NCBI GenBank assembly: GCA_035701115.1
Contig: DASSOA010000008.1
Coordinates: forward strand, 1-8,889
DNA: 8,889 nt
Reading direction: 5' to 3'
Origin: DASSKW01 sp035701115
GTDB lineage: Bacteria; Pseudomonadota; Gammaproteobacteria; Natronospirales; REEB76
Below, piece after piece: positions 1 through 5,889 of the stretch. The position numbers were made by a program, and so were the translations under genes. Position 1 is the first letter of the stretch, and the number at the start of each line of letters is the position of its first letter. A model generated the notes under the pieces. The model ran no database searches. It had not been told where the DNA came from and saw nothing but the letters and a program-made list of their open reading frames with translations.

Positions 1-867
1 CGATTCGGCGAGCTGCTTGCGCAGGCGGATCGTGGTCTTGTGATCGGTGCCGTGCTTGGCGATGGCGCGCACGGTTTTCTCATGCAGCTTGCGCAGTTCG
101 GCGAAACGCGCGGCGGCTTCTTCCGGATCCGGACCGGTGTCTACCGGGCTGGCGTCGGAATCGTCTTCGCTGTCTTCTTCTTCGTCGTCACCGGCTTTGG
201 CGGACTTGCCTTTGCCCTTGACCGGCACTTCTTCCTCTTCGGATTCGATCGCAGCTTCCTCGTCGCCGTCGCTGATGGAGGTTGACGCGTCGTCTTCGGT
301 TTCCGCAGCCGGCGCAGCGGCTTCGACCACAACGTCTGCATTCGGATCAATGAATCCGGAAATGATATCGGTGAGCTTGGTGCGGCCTTCGGCAATGCCG
401 TCGTATTCCGACAGCAGCAAGGCGGACGAAGCAGGATAGGTGGCAACCGAGGCCAGCACCTGGGTCAGCCCTTCCTCGATGCGCTTGGCGATCTTGATTT
501 CGCCTTCGCGGGTCAGCAGTTCCACGGTGCCCATCTCGCGCATGTACATGCGGACCGGGTCGGTGGTGCGGCCGAATTCGGCATCGAGCGCCGCGAGCGC
601 GGCCGCGGCTTCTTCGGCAGCGTCTTCATCGTCGTTCGAGGTCGCGGCATTGTCGGACAACAGCAGCGTGTCGGCGTCCGGGGCTTCTTCGTGCACCGGG
701 ATGCCCATGTCGTTGATGGTCGCGATGATCTCTTCGATCTGCTCCGGATCAACGATCTCGTTGGGCAGGTGGTCGTTCACCTCCGCATAGGTGAGATAGC
801 CCTGCTCCTTGCCCCGTGCGATGAGCAATTTGAGCTGCGACTGCTTGTCCTCGGTCATCTGGTTCAT
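1..867 (-). CDS. rpoD: RNA polymerase sigma factor RpoD (sigma-70), N-terminal part, cut by window edge
   Basis: Primary housekeeping sigma factor, which directs RNA polymerase to most promoters. Only the first 289 codons are present; the frame is open to base 1, so core-binding region 2 and DNA-binding regions 3-4 lie outside. Seen: region 1.1 at about residues 5-80 (SQLKLLIARGKEQGYLTYAE, then EVNDHLP and INDMGIPV), which in the family masks DNA binding in free sigma. Region 1.2 follows at about 97-135 (GRTTDPVRMYMREMGTVELL). After that comes the start of the non-conserved region, with a strongly acidic stretch at about 180-240 interrupted by a short lysine-rich patch (VPVKGKGKSAKAG). The start ATG at 867 follows a weak GGAAC ribosome site; a second in-frame ATG at 858 (MTEDKQ) is possible. 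It is the last visible gene of the rpsU-yqeY-dnaG-rpoD operon, 87 bp behind dnaG, with its own likely promoter in the gap. Identity is clear from colinear similarity with E. coli RpoD. Confidence 0.97.
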   Translation of the reverse strand, partial: MNQMTEDKQSQLKLLIARGKEQGYLTYAEVNDHLPNEIVDPEQIEEIIATINDMGIPVHEEAPDADTLLLSDNAATSNDDEDAAEEAAAALAALDAEFGRTTDPVRMYMREMGTVELLTREGEIKIAKRIEEGLTQVLASVATYPASSALLLSEYDGIAEGRTKLTDIISGFIDPNADVVVEAAAPAAETEDDASTSISDGDEEAAIESEEEEVPVKGKGKSAKAGDDEEEDSEDDSDASPVDTGPDPEEAAARFAELRKLHEKTVRAIAKHGTDHKTTIRLRKQLAES

Positions 868-880
868 GGTGTTCCGTGTG

Positions 881-906
881 AAAAAAGCGGCGTTCTACAA
901 ACGCCG
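881..906 (-). terminator. Hairpin plus T-tract in the rpoD leader (attenuator-like)
   Basis: On the minus strand, CGGCGT (906-901) can pair with ACGCCG (893-888) around a 7-nt loop. One C and then six T follow (886-881). This is a short intrinsic-terminator shape only 13 nt before the rpoD start codon, and downstream of the TATAAT box at 921-926. It would be met both by read-through from dnaG and by transcripts starting at that box. The stem is only 6 bp, so it may only pause polymerase or be an mRNA processing site. Structure is seen; function is inferred. Confidence 0.5.
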
Positions 907-920
907 GAGTGAAACGCTCA

Positions 921-948
921 ATTATACCGTAAAAGGCCTGTTTTTCCA
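921..948 (-). promoter_or_regulatory. Putative internal sigma-70 promoter for rpoD
   Basis: The minus strand carries a perfect TATAAT -10 box (926-921). Sixteen bases upstream is TGGAAA (948-943), matching four of six positions of the TTGACA -35 consensus. The predicted start, near 914, would give an rpoD leader of about 47 nt containing the 881-906 hairpin. A private rpoD promoter close to or inside the end of dnaG is known from E. coli, where a heat-shock promoter also exists; I see no sigma-32 type -10 (CCCCAT) here. Confidence 0.5.
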
Positions 949-951
949 GGC
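931..951 (-). terminator. Weak terminator-like hairpin at the dnaG 3' end
   Basis: Just past the dnaG stop, the minus strand reads GCCTG (951-947), a 6-nt A-rich loop, CAGGC (940-936), C, then four T. The stem is 5 bp and the T-run short, so termination would be partial at best. It overlaps the -35 region of the putative rpoD promoter. It could instead mark the 3' end or a cleavage site separating dnaG and rpoD messages. Confidence 0.35.
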
Positions 952-954
952 AAA

Positions 955-2724
955 TCAATCGCTTTTCGGCTCCGTAATACCGTCGTCGGAGCTGTTCTGG
1001 ACCGCCAGAAGGCGGCTCAGTTCCGCTTTTTCGGCGGGATTCAGGGCCCGGCGCCGGGATTCAGCGATCAGTTCATCGCGGCGCCGTTCGGCAGGGCGGC
1101 GGCCGGTCAGATCGGCCATCACCGCTGCAAACTCGCTTTCCAGGGCCTCCGGCGGGGTGATCAACTCGGCCTGGGCCAGCTTCATCAGGGTGGCGCCCGT
1201 CTCGGTGTCACGCCAGTGTTCCAGCAGGCCGGCCCCGTTGATATGGGGATGGGACTGCGCGAATTCCACCAGGCTCCGGAGGATTTCGACCCCCTTCAGG
1301 GCCACGCCGTCCAGCGCGCCGGGCACGCCGGCCAAGGCTGCAAGCTGGGGCCGGTGCAGCAGCATGGCGATGGCCTTGCGCACCGGGCTGGTCAGTTGCG
1401 GCCGGGGATCTCCGCGGCTGGCGGGCATCGCCGTGCTTGCGCCCCCCGTCCGGTTAAGCATAGTCAAGTTTCCGGAATTCACCTGCGCCAGACGCGCAAT
1501 TTCATCTTTGAGCAAATCATGGAACACGCCGGCCGGCACCCGATTCAGGTAGGGGCGGGCCAGTTCCACAAGCCGGGCGCGCCCTTCCGCCGAACCGAGT
1601 TCGGTCTGTGCGGCCAGGCTGTCGCACAGGAAGCGCGACAGCGGCAGCGCGTCCTTGATCCGGGCTTCGAACGCCGCCGGGCCTTCCTTGCGGATCAGCG
1701 TGTCCGGGTCTTCACCTTCCGGCAGGAACAGGAACTTGATGTGCCGGCCTTCGCGCGCCTCCGGCAGCGCATTTTCCAGCGCCCGCCAGGCCGCGCTGCG
1801 CCCGGCGCGGTCGCCGTCGAAACAGAACACCACTTCCGGCGCAACCCGGAACAGGCGCTGCAGATGATCCGCGGTGGTTGCGGTGCCGAGCGTGGCGACG
1901 GCGTAACGCACGCCGTGCTGATGCAGCGCGACCACGTCCATGTAGCCTTCGACCACCATCAGCCGCGAAATATTTCGCAGCGCCTGGCGCGCTTCATACA
2001 GCCCGTAGAGTTCCCGGCCCTTGTGAAACAGCGGCGTTTCCGGCGAGTTCAGGTACTTGGGTTCTTCTTTTTTCAGCACGCGTCCGCCAAACGCGATGAT
2101 GCGGCCGCGGTTGTCGCGGATCGGGAACATCACGCGTTCCCGGAAGCGGTCGTGATAGCGTCCGTCGTCCTTGCGGATCAGCATGCCGGCGGCGAGCAGT
2201 TTGCGATTGGTTTCCTCTTTGCCGTCGAATTGCCTGAGCAGGTTGTCCCAGCCGGCCGGTGCGTAACCGATGCCGAACTGCTGCGCGATTTCGCCGGTGA
2301 GTCCGCGCTGTTTCAGATAATCAATTGCGACAGATGCCTGCTTGAGCTGCTCGCGATAAAAGCGCGCTGCCTTGTCAAGCACTTCGTACAACGGTGCGTT
2401 GCTGGAAGCCGTGTCCGGCGTGCCGCGTTCTTCCGGCACCTCGACGCCGGCGATCGACGCCAGTTCGCGCACCGCGTCCGGGAATTCCATGTGCTCGTAT
2501 TCCATCAGAAAGCCGATGGCGGTGCCGTGCGCGCCGCAGCCGAAGCAGTGATAGAACTGCTTGGCGGGACTGACATAGAAGGAGGGCGTTTTTTCGTTGT
2601 GAAACGGGCAGCAGGCCGCGAATTCCCGGCCGTGCTTTTTCAGCTGCACGCGCTTGTCGATCACCTCGACAATGTCGATGCGGGTCAACAGGTCTTCGAT
2701 GAACCCTGGTGGAATGCGTGCCAT
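955..2724 (-). CDS. dnaG: DNA primase DnaG
   Basis: Makes the RNA primers for leading- and lagging-strand replication, acting with the DnaB helicase at the fork. The product is 589 residues, close to the 581 of E. coli. Domains in order: N-terminal CHC2 zinc-binding domain (about 1-100) with ligands Cys39, His42, Cys60 and Cys63; RNA polymerase core including RVMFPIRDNRGRIIAFGGRV and PKYLNSPETPLFHKGRELYG; TOPRIM segment with MVVEGYMDVVALHQHGV holding Glu259 and FCFDGDRAGR holding Asp303 and Asp305, the metal-binding acids equivalent to E. coli Glu265, Asp309 and Asp311; and a less conserved C-terminal helicase-binding domain (about 440-589). All key residues are present, so it should be active. 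The start ATG at 2724 gives the family's usual N-terminus (MARIPPGFIEDLL), but no good ribosome site precedes it. Third gene of the operon, 186 bp behind yqeY and separated from it by a large palindrome. Confidence 0.98.
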   Translation of the reverse strand: MARIPPGFIEDLLTRIDIVEVIDKRVQLKKHGREFAACCPFHNEKTPSFYVSPAKQFYHCFGCGAHGTAIGFLMEYEHMEFPDAVRELASIAGVEVPEERGTPDTASSNAPLYEVLDKAARFYREQLKQASVAIDYLKQRGLTGEIAQQFGIGYAPAGWDNLLRQFDGKEETNRKLLAAGMLIRKDDGRYHDRFRERVMFPIRDNRGRIIAFGGRVLKKEEPKYLNSPETPLFHKGRELYGLYEARQALRNISRLMVVEGYMDVVALHQHGVRYAVATLGTATTADHLQRLFRVAPEVVFCFDGDRAGRSAAWRALENALPEAREGRHIKFLFLPEGEDPDTLIRKEGPAAFEARIKDALPLSRFLCDSLAAQTELGSAEGRARLVELARPYLNRVPAGVFHDLLKDEIARLAQVNSGNLTMLNRTGGASTAMPASRGDPRPQLTSPVRKAIAMLLHRPQLAALAGVPGALDGVALKGVEILRSLVEFAQSHPHINGAGLLEHWRDTETGATLMKLAQAELITPPEALESEFAAVMADLTGRRPAERRRDELIAESRRRALNPAEKAELSRLLAVQNSSDDGITEPKSD

Positions 2725-2788
2725 GCCGGAATGGCCCTTTTGGCCGATAGCTGATTAAGCATCAAAAAAGGATAGTTCATGCTCACAA

Positions 2789-2914
2789 CTGAAAACGAAG
2801 GATTTTGTTTCATGGCAAGGCGCGGATGCCCGAGGAACCGGAGCGTACATGACAGTACGTGAGGATTCCGAGGGCGGCCGCAACGCCGCCAGGGGACAAA
2901 AGAACCGTTTTCAG
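2789..2914. repeat. 126-bp imperfect palindromic intergenic element
   Basis: The ends are perfect inverted copies: CTGAAAACG (2789-2797) and CGTTTTCAG (2906-2914). The centre is CGTAC (2844-2848) against GTACG (2855-2859), exactly on the same axis as the ends. Between them the arms stay largely complementary with two compensating 1-nt slips, for example TTTTGT with ACAAAA, ATGG/CCAG and GCGG/CCGC. The size and the long-hairpin layout recall enterobacterial ERIC elements, although the sequence is not ERIC. The core around positions 2820-2885 resembles, from memory, a repeat seen between genes of other proteobacteria; I cannot confirm this here. The right end contains the yqeY stop codon (2911-2913). 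Transcribed with the operon, it would fold into a long hairpin between yqeY and dnaG. Confidence 0.75.
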
Positions 2915-3357
2915 GCGCCGAGCTTCGATTTAATGCGCGCGCTCACCGCACCCATGTCGGCGCGGCCCTGCACCTTGGGTTTCAGCAGGCCCATGACCTT
3001 GCCCATGTCCTTGATGCCCGCGGCGCCGGTGGACTGGATCGCATTGGCGACCATCGCGTCCAGCTCGGCGTCGGTCAGCTGTGCGGGCAGATAACTCTGG
3101 ATGAGTTCGATTTCGGCCTGTTCCTTCTCCGCCAGGTCCGGTCGGTTGCCGGCCTGATACTGGCTGACGGAATCGCGGCGCTGCTTGACCATCTTATCGA
3201 GCACGGCGAGCACCTGGGTGTCATCGAGCACGATGCGTTCGTCCACTTCGCGCTGCTTGATGGCGGCGAGAATCAGGCGAATCACCGCCAGGCGCGACTT
3301 GTCGCCCGCGCGCATTGCGTCTTTCATGTCGTTCGTGATCTGTTCTTTCAATGACAT
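2911..3357 (-). CDS. yqeY: GatB/YqeY domain protein
   Basis: A 148-residue, almost full-length match in layout to E. coli YqeY (147 aa). It opens MSLKEQITNDMKDAMRAGDK, then RLAVIRLILAAIKQREVDER, VLAVLDKMVKQRRDSVSQYQ, and EIELIQSYLPAQLTDAELDA, ending in the glycine-rich KDMGKVMGLLKPKVQGRADM segment. The family shares its fold with the tail of GatB, the amidotransferase subunit that makes Gln-tRNA(Gln)/Asn-tRNA(Asn), where that tail contacts tRNA. The role of the free-standing protein is not settled, so a tRNA-related function is only inferred. It is cytoplasmic, with no signal peptide. The start ATG at 3357 follows a GGTGG-type ribosome site. It sits between rpsU and dnaG, as in many proteobacteria outside the enterics, downstream of the rpsU terminator. 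Its stop codon lies in the end repeat of the 2789-2914 palindrome. Confidence 0.95.
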   Translation of the reverse strand: MSLKEQITNDMKDAMRAGDKSRLAVIRLILAAIKQREVDERIVLDDTQVLAVLDKMVKQRRDSVSQYQAGNRPDLAEKEQAEIELIQSYLPAQLTDAELDAMVANAIQSTGAAGIKDMGKVMGLLKPKVQGRADMGAVSARIKSKLGA

Positions 3358-3374
3358 CGCGTTTCACCACCCTG

Positions 3375-3413
3375 AAAAAAACTGCGGCGCTCTTCTTCCG
3401 AAAAGCGCCGCAG
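3375..3413 (-). terminator. Intrinsic terminator/attenuator after rpsU
   Basis: On the transcribed minus strand, CTGCGGCGCT (3413-3404) pairs perfectly with AGCGCCGCAG (3391-3382). Counting one G-U pair, the stem extends inward to about 15 bp with a GGAA tetraloop. Seven T follow at once (3381-3375). This is the strongest terminator in the window. In E. coli a partial terminator (T1) in the same place, between rpsU and dnaG, keeps S21 mRNA far above primase mRNA; the same job is inferred here for yqeY-dnaG-rpoD. Confidence 0.88.
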
Positions 3414-3424
3414 CATGTTTACCG

Positions 3425-3456
3425 GATCGGGAGCCGCGCGGCTCCGTGGTTCGATC
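3425..3456 (-). promoter_or_regulatory. Stem-loop at the rpsU stop codon
   Basis: A perfect 16-bp palindrome GGAGCCGC/GCGGCTCC (3430-3445) is flanked by GATCG (3425-3429) and CGATC (3452-3456), the latter reaching into the rpsU stop codon. No T-run follows. It lies 12 nt before the strong terminator, so it may protect the short rpsU message from 3' exonucleases or serve as a processing site. Function is inferred. Confidence 0.45.
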
Positions 3457-3670
3457 AATAGAGACGGGTACGGCGTGACTGCTCGCGTGACAGCTTCTTC
3501 ATGTGACGCTTCACCGCGGCAGCCTGCTTGCGCTTGCGCTCCTGCGTGGGCTTTTCGTAAAACTCACGGCGGCGCAGTTCGGTCATCACGCCGGCCTTTT
3601 CGCAGGCGCGCTTGAAGCGGCGGAGGGCCGCATCGAAATGTTCGTTGTCCTTGACGCGTACGCTGGGCAT
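3455..3670 (-). CDS. rpsU: 30S ribosomal protein S21
   Basis: Small, very basic protein of the 30S subunit, needed for efficient initiation on natural mRNAs. It has 71 residues, the same as E. coli S21, and is colinear with it: NEHFDAALRRFKRACEKAG, RRREFYEKPTQERKRKQAAA, VKRHMKKL and the C-terminal SRRTRLY. No insertion or loss is visible. The ATG at 3670 has a GAGAA-like ribosome site. It is the promoter-proximal gene of the macromolecular synthesis operon, with a strong terminator directly behind it, so most transcripts likely end after this gene. Confidence 0.98.
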   Translation of the reverse strand: MPSVRVKDNEHFDAALRRFKRACEKAGVMTELRRREFYEKPTQERKRKQAAAVKRHMKKLSREQSRRTRLY

Positions 3671-3723
3671 TCGATTCTCGCTTTGGCAGCGGGCAGCCCC
3701 ATGGCCACCCCGGAAAGGGCGGG

Positions 3724-3749
3724 AATTCTACCGGCCGGCGTGTAGAATT
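3724..3749. promoter_or_regulatory. Inverted repeat AATTCTAC/GTAGAATT in the divergent rpsU-tsaD promoter region
   Basis: AATTCTAC (3724-3731) and GTAGAATT (3742-3749) are perfect 8-bp inverted copies around a GC-rich 10-bp centre. Each arm reads TAGAAT outward: toward rpsU on the minus strand (3730-3725) and toward tsaD on the plus strand (3743-3748). The plus-strand copy could be the tsaD -10 box, 36 bp before its GTG, but I find no convincing -35 for it. Alternatively the dyad is an operator. Confidence 0.45.
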
Positions 3750-3753
3750 GCAA
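3725..3753 (-). promoter_or_regulatory. Putative sigma-70 promoter of the rpsU-yqeY-dnaG-rpoD operon
   Basis: On the minus strand, TTGCAA (3753-3748) and TAGAAT (3730-3725) are separated by exactly 17 bp. They match the consensus at four and five of six positions. The predicted start near 3718 leaves a leader of about 48 nt before rpsU. The -10 box is one arm of a perfect inverted repeat whose other arm faces tsaD. Confidence 0.6.
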
Positions 3754-3783
3754 AGCCTGACGCCACCTTAGAGCCTGTTCCAC

Positions 3784-4794
3784 GTGCGAGTCCTCGGTAT
3801 CGAAACCTCCTGCGACGAGACCGGCGTCGCCGTCTATGACGGCGAGCGCGGCCTGCTGTCGCATGCCCTCTACAGCCAGATCCCCCTGCATGCCGAATAC
3901 GGCGGGGTGGTCCCGGAGCTCGCCTCCCGCGACCATATCCGCAAGCTGCTGCCCATGGTCGAGACCGCGCTCGACAAGGCCGGCAGTGCCCGGGGCGAGA
4001 TTACGGGCATTGCCTATACGGCCGGCCCGGGCCTCTTGGGGGCGCTCCTGGTCGGCGCCTGCTTTGCCCGTTCCCTCGCGTTTGCATGGGGGGTACCGGC
4101 CATCGGCGTTCATCATATGGAAGGCCACCTGCTGGCCCCCATGCTCGAGGAGCCCCGTCCGGGCTTTCCATTTATCGCGTTGCTGGTCTCGGGCGGGCAC
4201 ACGATGCTGGTCGAAGTGCGCGGGGTGGGGCAGTATCACACGCTCGGCGAATCCATTGACGATGCCGCGGGCGAGGCCTTCGACAAGGTGGCGAAACTGC
4301 TCGGTCTGCCGTACCCGGGCGGGCCGCACCTCGCCAAACTGGCGCTTTCCGGCGTCAGCGGCCGGTTCCGGCTGCCGCGACCCATGACCGACCGGCCGGG
4401 GCTCGACTTCAGTTTCAGCGGGCTCAAGACCGCGGTGCTGACGACACTCAAGAATGCGCCCGGCGACGAGCAAACCAAAGCCGACATTGCGCGCGCGTTC
4501 GAAGAAGCGGCAGTGGATACGCTCGCGATCAAGTGCGAGCGTGCGCTGGAGCAGACCGGTCTCAACCGGCTGGTGGTCGCGGGCGGCGTCGGCGCCAACA
4601 AATCGTTGCGCGCCAGGTTGAAACAGATGGCCGAGGCGCGCGGCGGCCAAGTGTTCTATCCGCGTTCCGAATTCTGCACCGACAACGGCGCGATGATCGC
4701 CTACGCCGGTTACGTGCGTCTGTCGGCGAATCCGAATCCCGCGGCGGTACCGGTTACGGCGCGCTGGCCGCTGGACAGTCTTGCTGCGGCGTGA
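3784..4794 (+). CDS. tsaD: tRNA N6-adenosine threonylcarbamoyltransferase TsaD
   Basis: With TsaB and TsaE, transfers the threonylcarbamoyl group made by TsaC onto A37 of ANN-decoding tRNAs to give t6A; essential in most bacteria. The product is 336 residues, about the E. coli length. It starts with the family's invariant MRVLGIETSCDETG, encoded from GTG at 3784; no other in-frame start fits. Motifs: PELASRDH, AYTAGPGLLGALLVG, the metal-binding VHHMEGH (His111 and His115), LLVSGGHT, GESIDDAAGEAFDK, YPGGP, DFSFSGLK, and FCTDNGAMIAYAG with metal ligand Asp300. All ASKHA-fold and iron/zinc-site residues are in place. It is transcribed away from rpsU across a 113-bp gap, the usual gammaproteobacterial arrangement. 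The ribosome site is weak. The partner genes tsaB, tsaC and tsaE are not in the window. Confidence 0.98.
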   Translation: MRVLGIETSCDETGVAVYDGERGLLSHALYSQIPLHAEYGGVVPELASRDHIRKLLPMVETALDKAGSARGEITGIAYTAGPGLLGALLVGACFARSLAFAWGVPAIGVHHMEGHLLAPMLEEPRPGFPFIALLVSGGHTMLVEVRGVGQYHTLGESIDDAAGEAFDKVAKLLGLPYPGGPHLAKLALSGVSGRFRLPRPMTDRPGLDFSFSGLKTAVLTTLKNAPGDEQTKADIARAFEEAAVDTLAIKCERALEQTGLNRLVVAGGVGANKSLRARLKQMAEARGGQVFYPRSEFCTDNGAMIAYAGYVRLSANPNPAAVPVTARWPLDSLAAA

Positions 4795-4825
4795 AGGGTA
4801 TTAATTATTATTTAGTCTCAGAATT

Positions 4826-4986
4826 CCCTCTCTCACCGGGAGAGGGTGCCCGAAGGGTGGGTGAGGGCTGGGGGTCCAACGTTGCAGGTATTGCCGCACC
4901 CTCACCCCTGCCCCTCTGCTCCCGGAAATCGCTCCTGCATTTCCGGGACTTCCGCCATCCATGGCGGTCGCGCAAAGGGAGAGGGG
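4826..4986. repeat. REP-like multi-hairpin repeat block between tsaD and folB
   Basis: Five inverted repeats lie in 161 bp. CCCTCTC (4826-4832) pairs with GAGAGGG (4840-4846). GGGTGAGGG (4859-4867) pairs with CCCTCACCC (4899-4907). CCCCTCT (4911-4917) pairs with AGAGGGG (4980-4986). Inside that last pair are CCCGGAAAT/ATTTCCGGG (4921-4929, 4939-4947) and CCGCCAT/ATGGCGG (4952-4958, 4961-4967). The outer part resembles a GGGAGAGGG/GGTGAGGG element that recurs between genes in many proteobacteria; the inner pair looks like a second unit placed in its last loop. No conserved protein is encoded here. It accounts for nearly all of the 227-bp tsaD-folB gap and could limit read-through or stabilise mRNA ends. 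Confidence 0.75.
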
Positions 4987-5021
4987 ACGTTGAGAAATGC
5001 TTTAAATAGTTAAGGAATCAC

Positions 5022-5378
5022 ATGGACATTGTTTTCATCCGTGACCTGCGCATCGACACCGTGGTTGGCATCTACGACTGGGAACGGCGCATCCGCCAGA
5101 CCGTGATCCTCGATCTCGACATGGGCACCGATATCCGGCGCGCGGCGAAAAGCGACCGCATTGACGACACGCTGGATTACAAAGCCGTCGCCAAACGCGT
5201 AATGCAATACGTAAGCGAACAGGAATTCCAGCTGGTGGAAACTCTGGCGGAAAATGTCGCGGCGATTGTCATGAGTGAATTCAAGGTGCCCTGGCTCAAG
5301 GTGACGCTGCACAAGCCTGGCGCGGTGAGCGGCAGTAAGTCCGTTGGCATTATTATCGAGCGCGGTAGTCGTGACTGA
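5022..5378 (+). CDS. folB: Dihydroneopterin aldolase FolB
   Basis: Cleaves 7,8-dihydroneopterin to 6-hydroxymethyl-7,8-dihydropterin and glycolaldehyde in folate synthesis; the family can also epimerise the substrate. It acts as a cytoplasmic octamer. The 118 residues start MDIVFIRDLRIDTVVGIYDW as in E. coli FolB. Glu21, in DWERR, fits the substrate-anchoring glutamate, and Lys98 in HKPGAV the catalytic lysine, at the same number as in E. coli; the C-terminus VGIIIERG is also typical. The ATG at 5022 has an AAGGA ribosome site at 5012-5016. Its last codons overlap folK by 8 nt (GTGACTGA), so the two are co-transcribed and probably translationally coupled. Confidence 0.97.
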   Translation: MDIVFIRDLRIDTVVGIYDWERRIRQTVILDLDMGTDIRRAAKSDRIDDTLDYKAVAKRVMQYVSEQEFQLVETLAENVAAIVMSEFKVPWLKVTLHKPGAVSGSKSVGIIIERGSRD

Positions 5379-5859
5379 AATATTCGTCGGCATCGGCAGC
5401 AACGTCGAACCGGAACGTCATCTCCGCGCCGGTGTGAACCTGCTGCGCGAGCGCTTCGGAAAATTGACGGTTTCGCCGGTGTATCGCAATCCCGCGGTCG
5501 GATTCGAGGGTGATGATTTTTTCAATCTCGTCGCATCGTTTGACAGCGATGCCGGCTATGAGCGGGTGCATGCCGAACTCGAAAAAATCGAACATGCCTG
5601 CGGGCGCGTGCGCGGCGGGCCGCGTTATGCGCCACGCACGCTCGACATTGATCTGCTGCTTTACGGTGACCTGGTGCGCGACACGCCGCCGGTGCTGCCG
5701 CGCAAGGATCTGCTGCGCTACGCCTTCGTGCTCAAGCCCATCACCGACATCTCACCGCAACACCGCCATCCCGTCACCGGTCGCACGTTCGCCGAACACT
5801 GGGCGGAATTCGACGCCGCCAGCCAACCGCTTGTGCCTGTCACCATTGCGGCGCTATAA
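5371..5859 (+). CDS. folK: 6-hydroxymethyl-7,8-dihydropterin pyrophosphokinase FolK (HPPK)
   Basis: Transfers pyrophosphate from ATP to 6-hydroxymethyl-7,8-dihydropterin, the product of FolB, giving the substrate of dihydropteroate synthase. It has 162 residues when started at GTG 5371, which puts the family opening IFVGIGSN near the N-terminus. An upstream in-frame TTG at 5344 would add nine residues unlike the family. Motifs: GSNVEPERHL, SPVYRNPAVGFEGDDFFNLV, and YAPRTLDIDLLLYGD with magnesium ligands Asp92 and Asp94 (E. coli Asp95 and Asp97), then the C-terminal PITDISPQHRHPVTGRT. It starts inside the end of folB, which implies coupled production of two sequential enzymes. The following peptidase gene begins 30 bp later on the same strand. 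Confidence 0.96.
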   Translation: MTEIFVGIGSNVEPERHLRAGVNLLRERFGKLTVSPVYRNPAVGFEGDDFFNLVASFDSDAGYERVHAELEKIEHACGRVRGGPRYAPRTLDIDLLLYGDLVRDTPPVLPRKDLLRYAFVLKPITDISPQHRHPVTGRTFAEHWAEFDAASQPLVPVTIAAL

Positions 5860-5889
5860 AGACTCTCCAACGCCGAACGAGGTGGTCCC

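Noticed and set aside
1216..2754. A 512-codon open frame on the plus strand opposite dnaG
   Set aside because: dnaG on the other strand has every primase motif. This frame gives a His/Arg/Gln/Ala-rich product with no recognisable domain, typical of the antisense of a GC-rich gene.
2685..2780. A short leader ORF from ATG 2780, about 31 codons, overlapping the dnaG start out of frame
   Set aside because: It has no good ribosome site and no sign of conservation that I can judge. Translational coupling to dnaG is possible but unsupported.
2789..2914. Insertion sequence or transposon end
   Set aside because: There are terminal inverted repeats but no transposase gene and no obvious target-site duplication, so it is called only as a palindromic repeat, possibly MITE-like.
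3586..4650. A 354-codon open frame on the minus strand across tsaD
   Set aside because: It overlaps the fully conserved tsaD and runs into rpsU; the product shows no family features.
4826..4986. CRISPR array
   Set aside because: The repeats are inverted pairs of differing sequence and not evenly spaced direct repeats with unique spacers.
4533..5009. A 158-codon plus-strand frame running from tsaD into the repeat block
   Set aside because: It starts inside tsaD in another frame and then translates the hairpin repeats; it is not a protein family.
5344..5370. Upstream TTG start for folK adding nine residues
   Set aside because: The added residues are unlike the family, and GTG 5371 places the conserved IFVGIGSN motif at the usual distance from the N-terminus.
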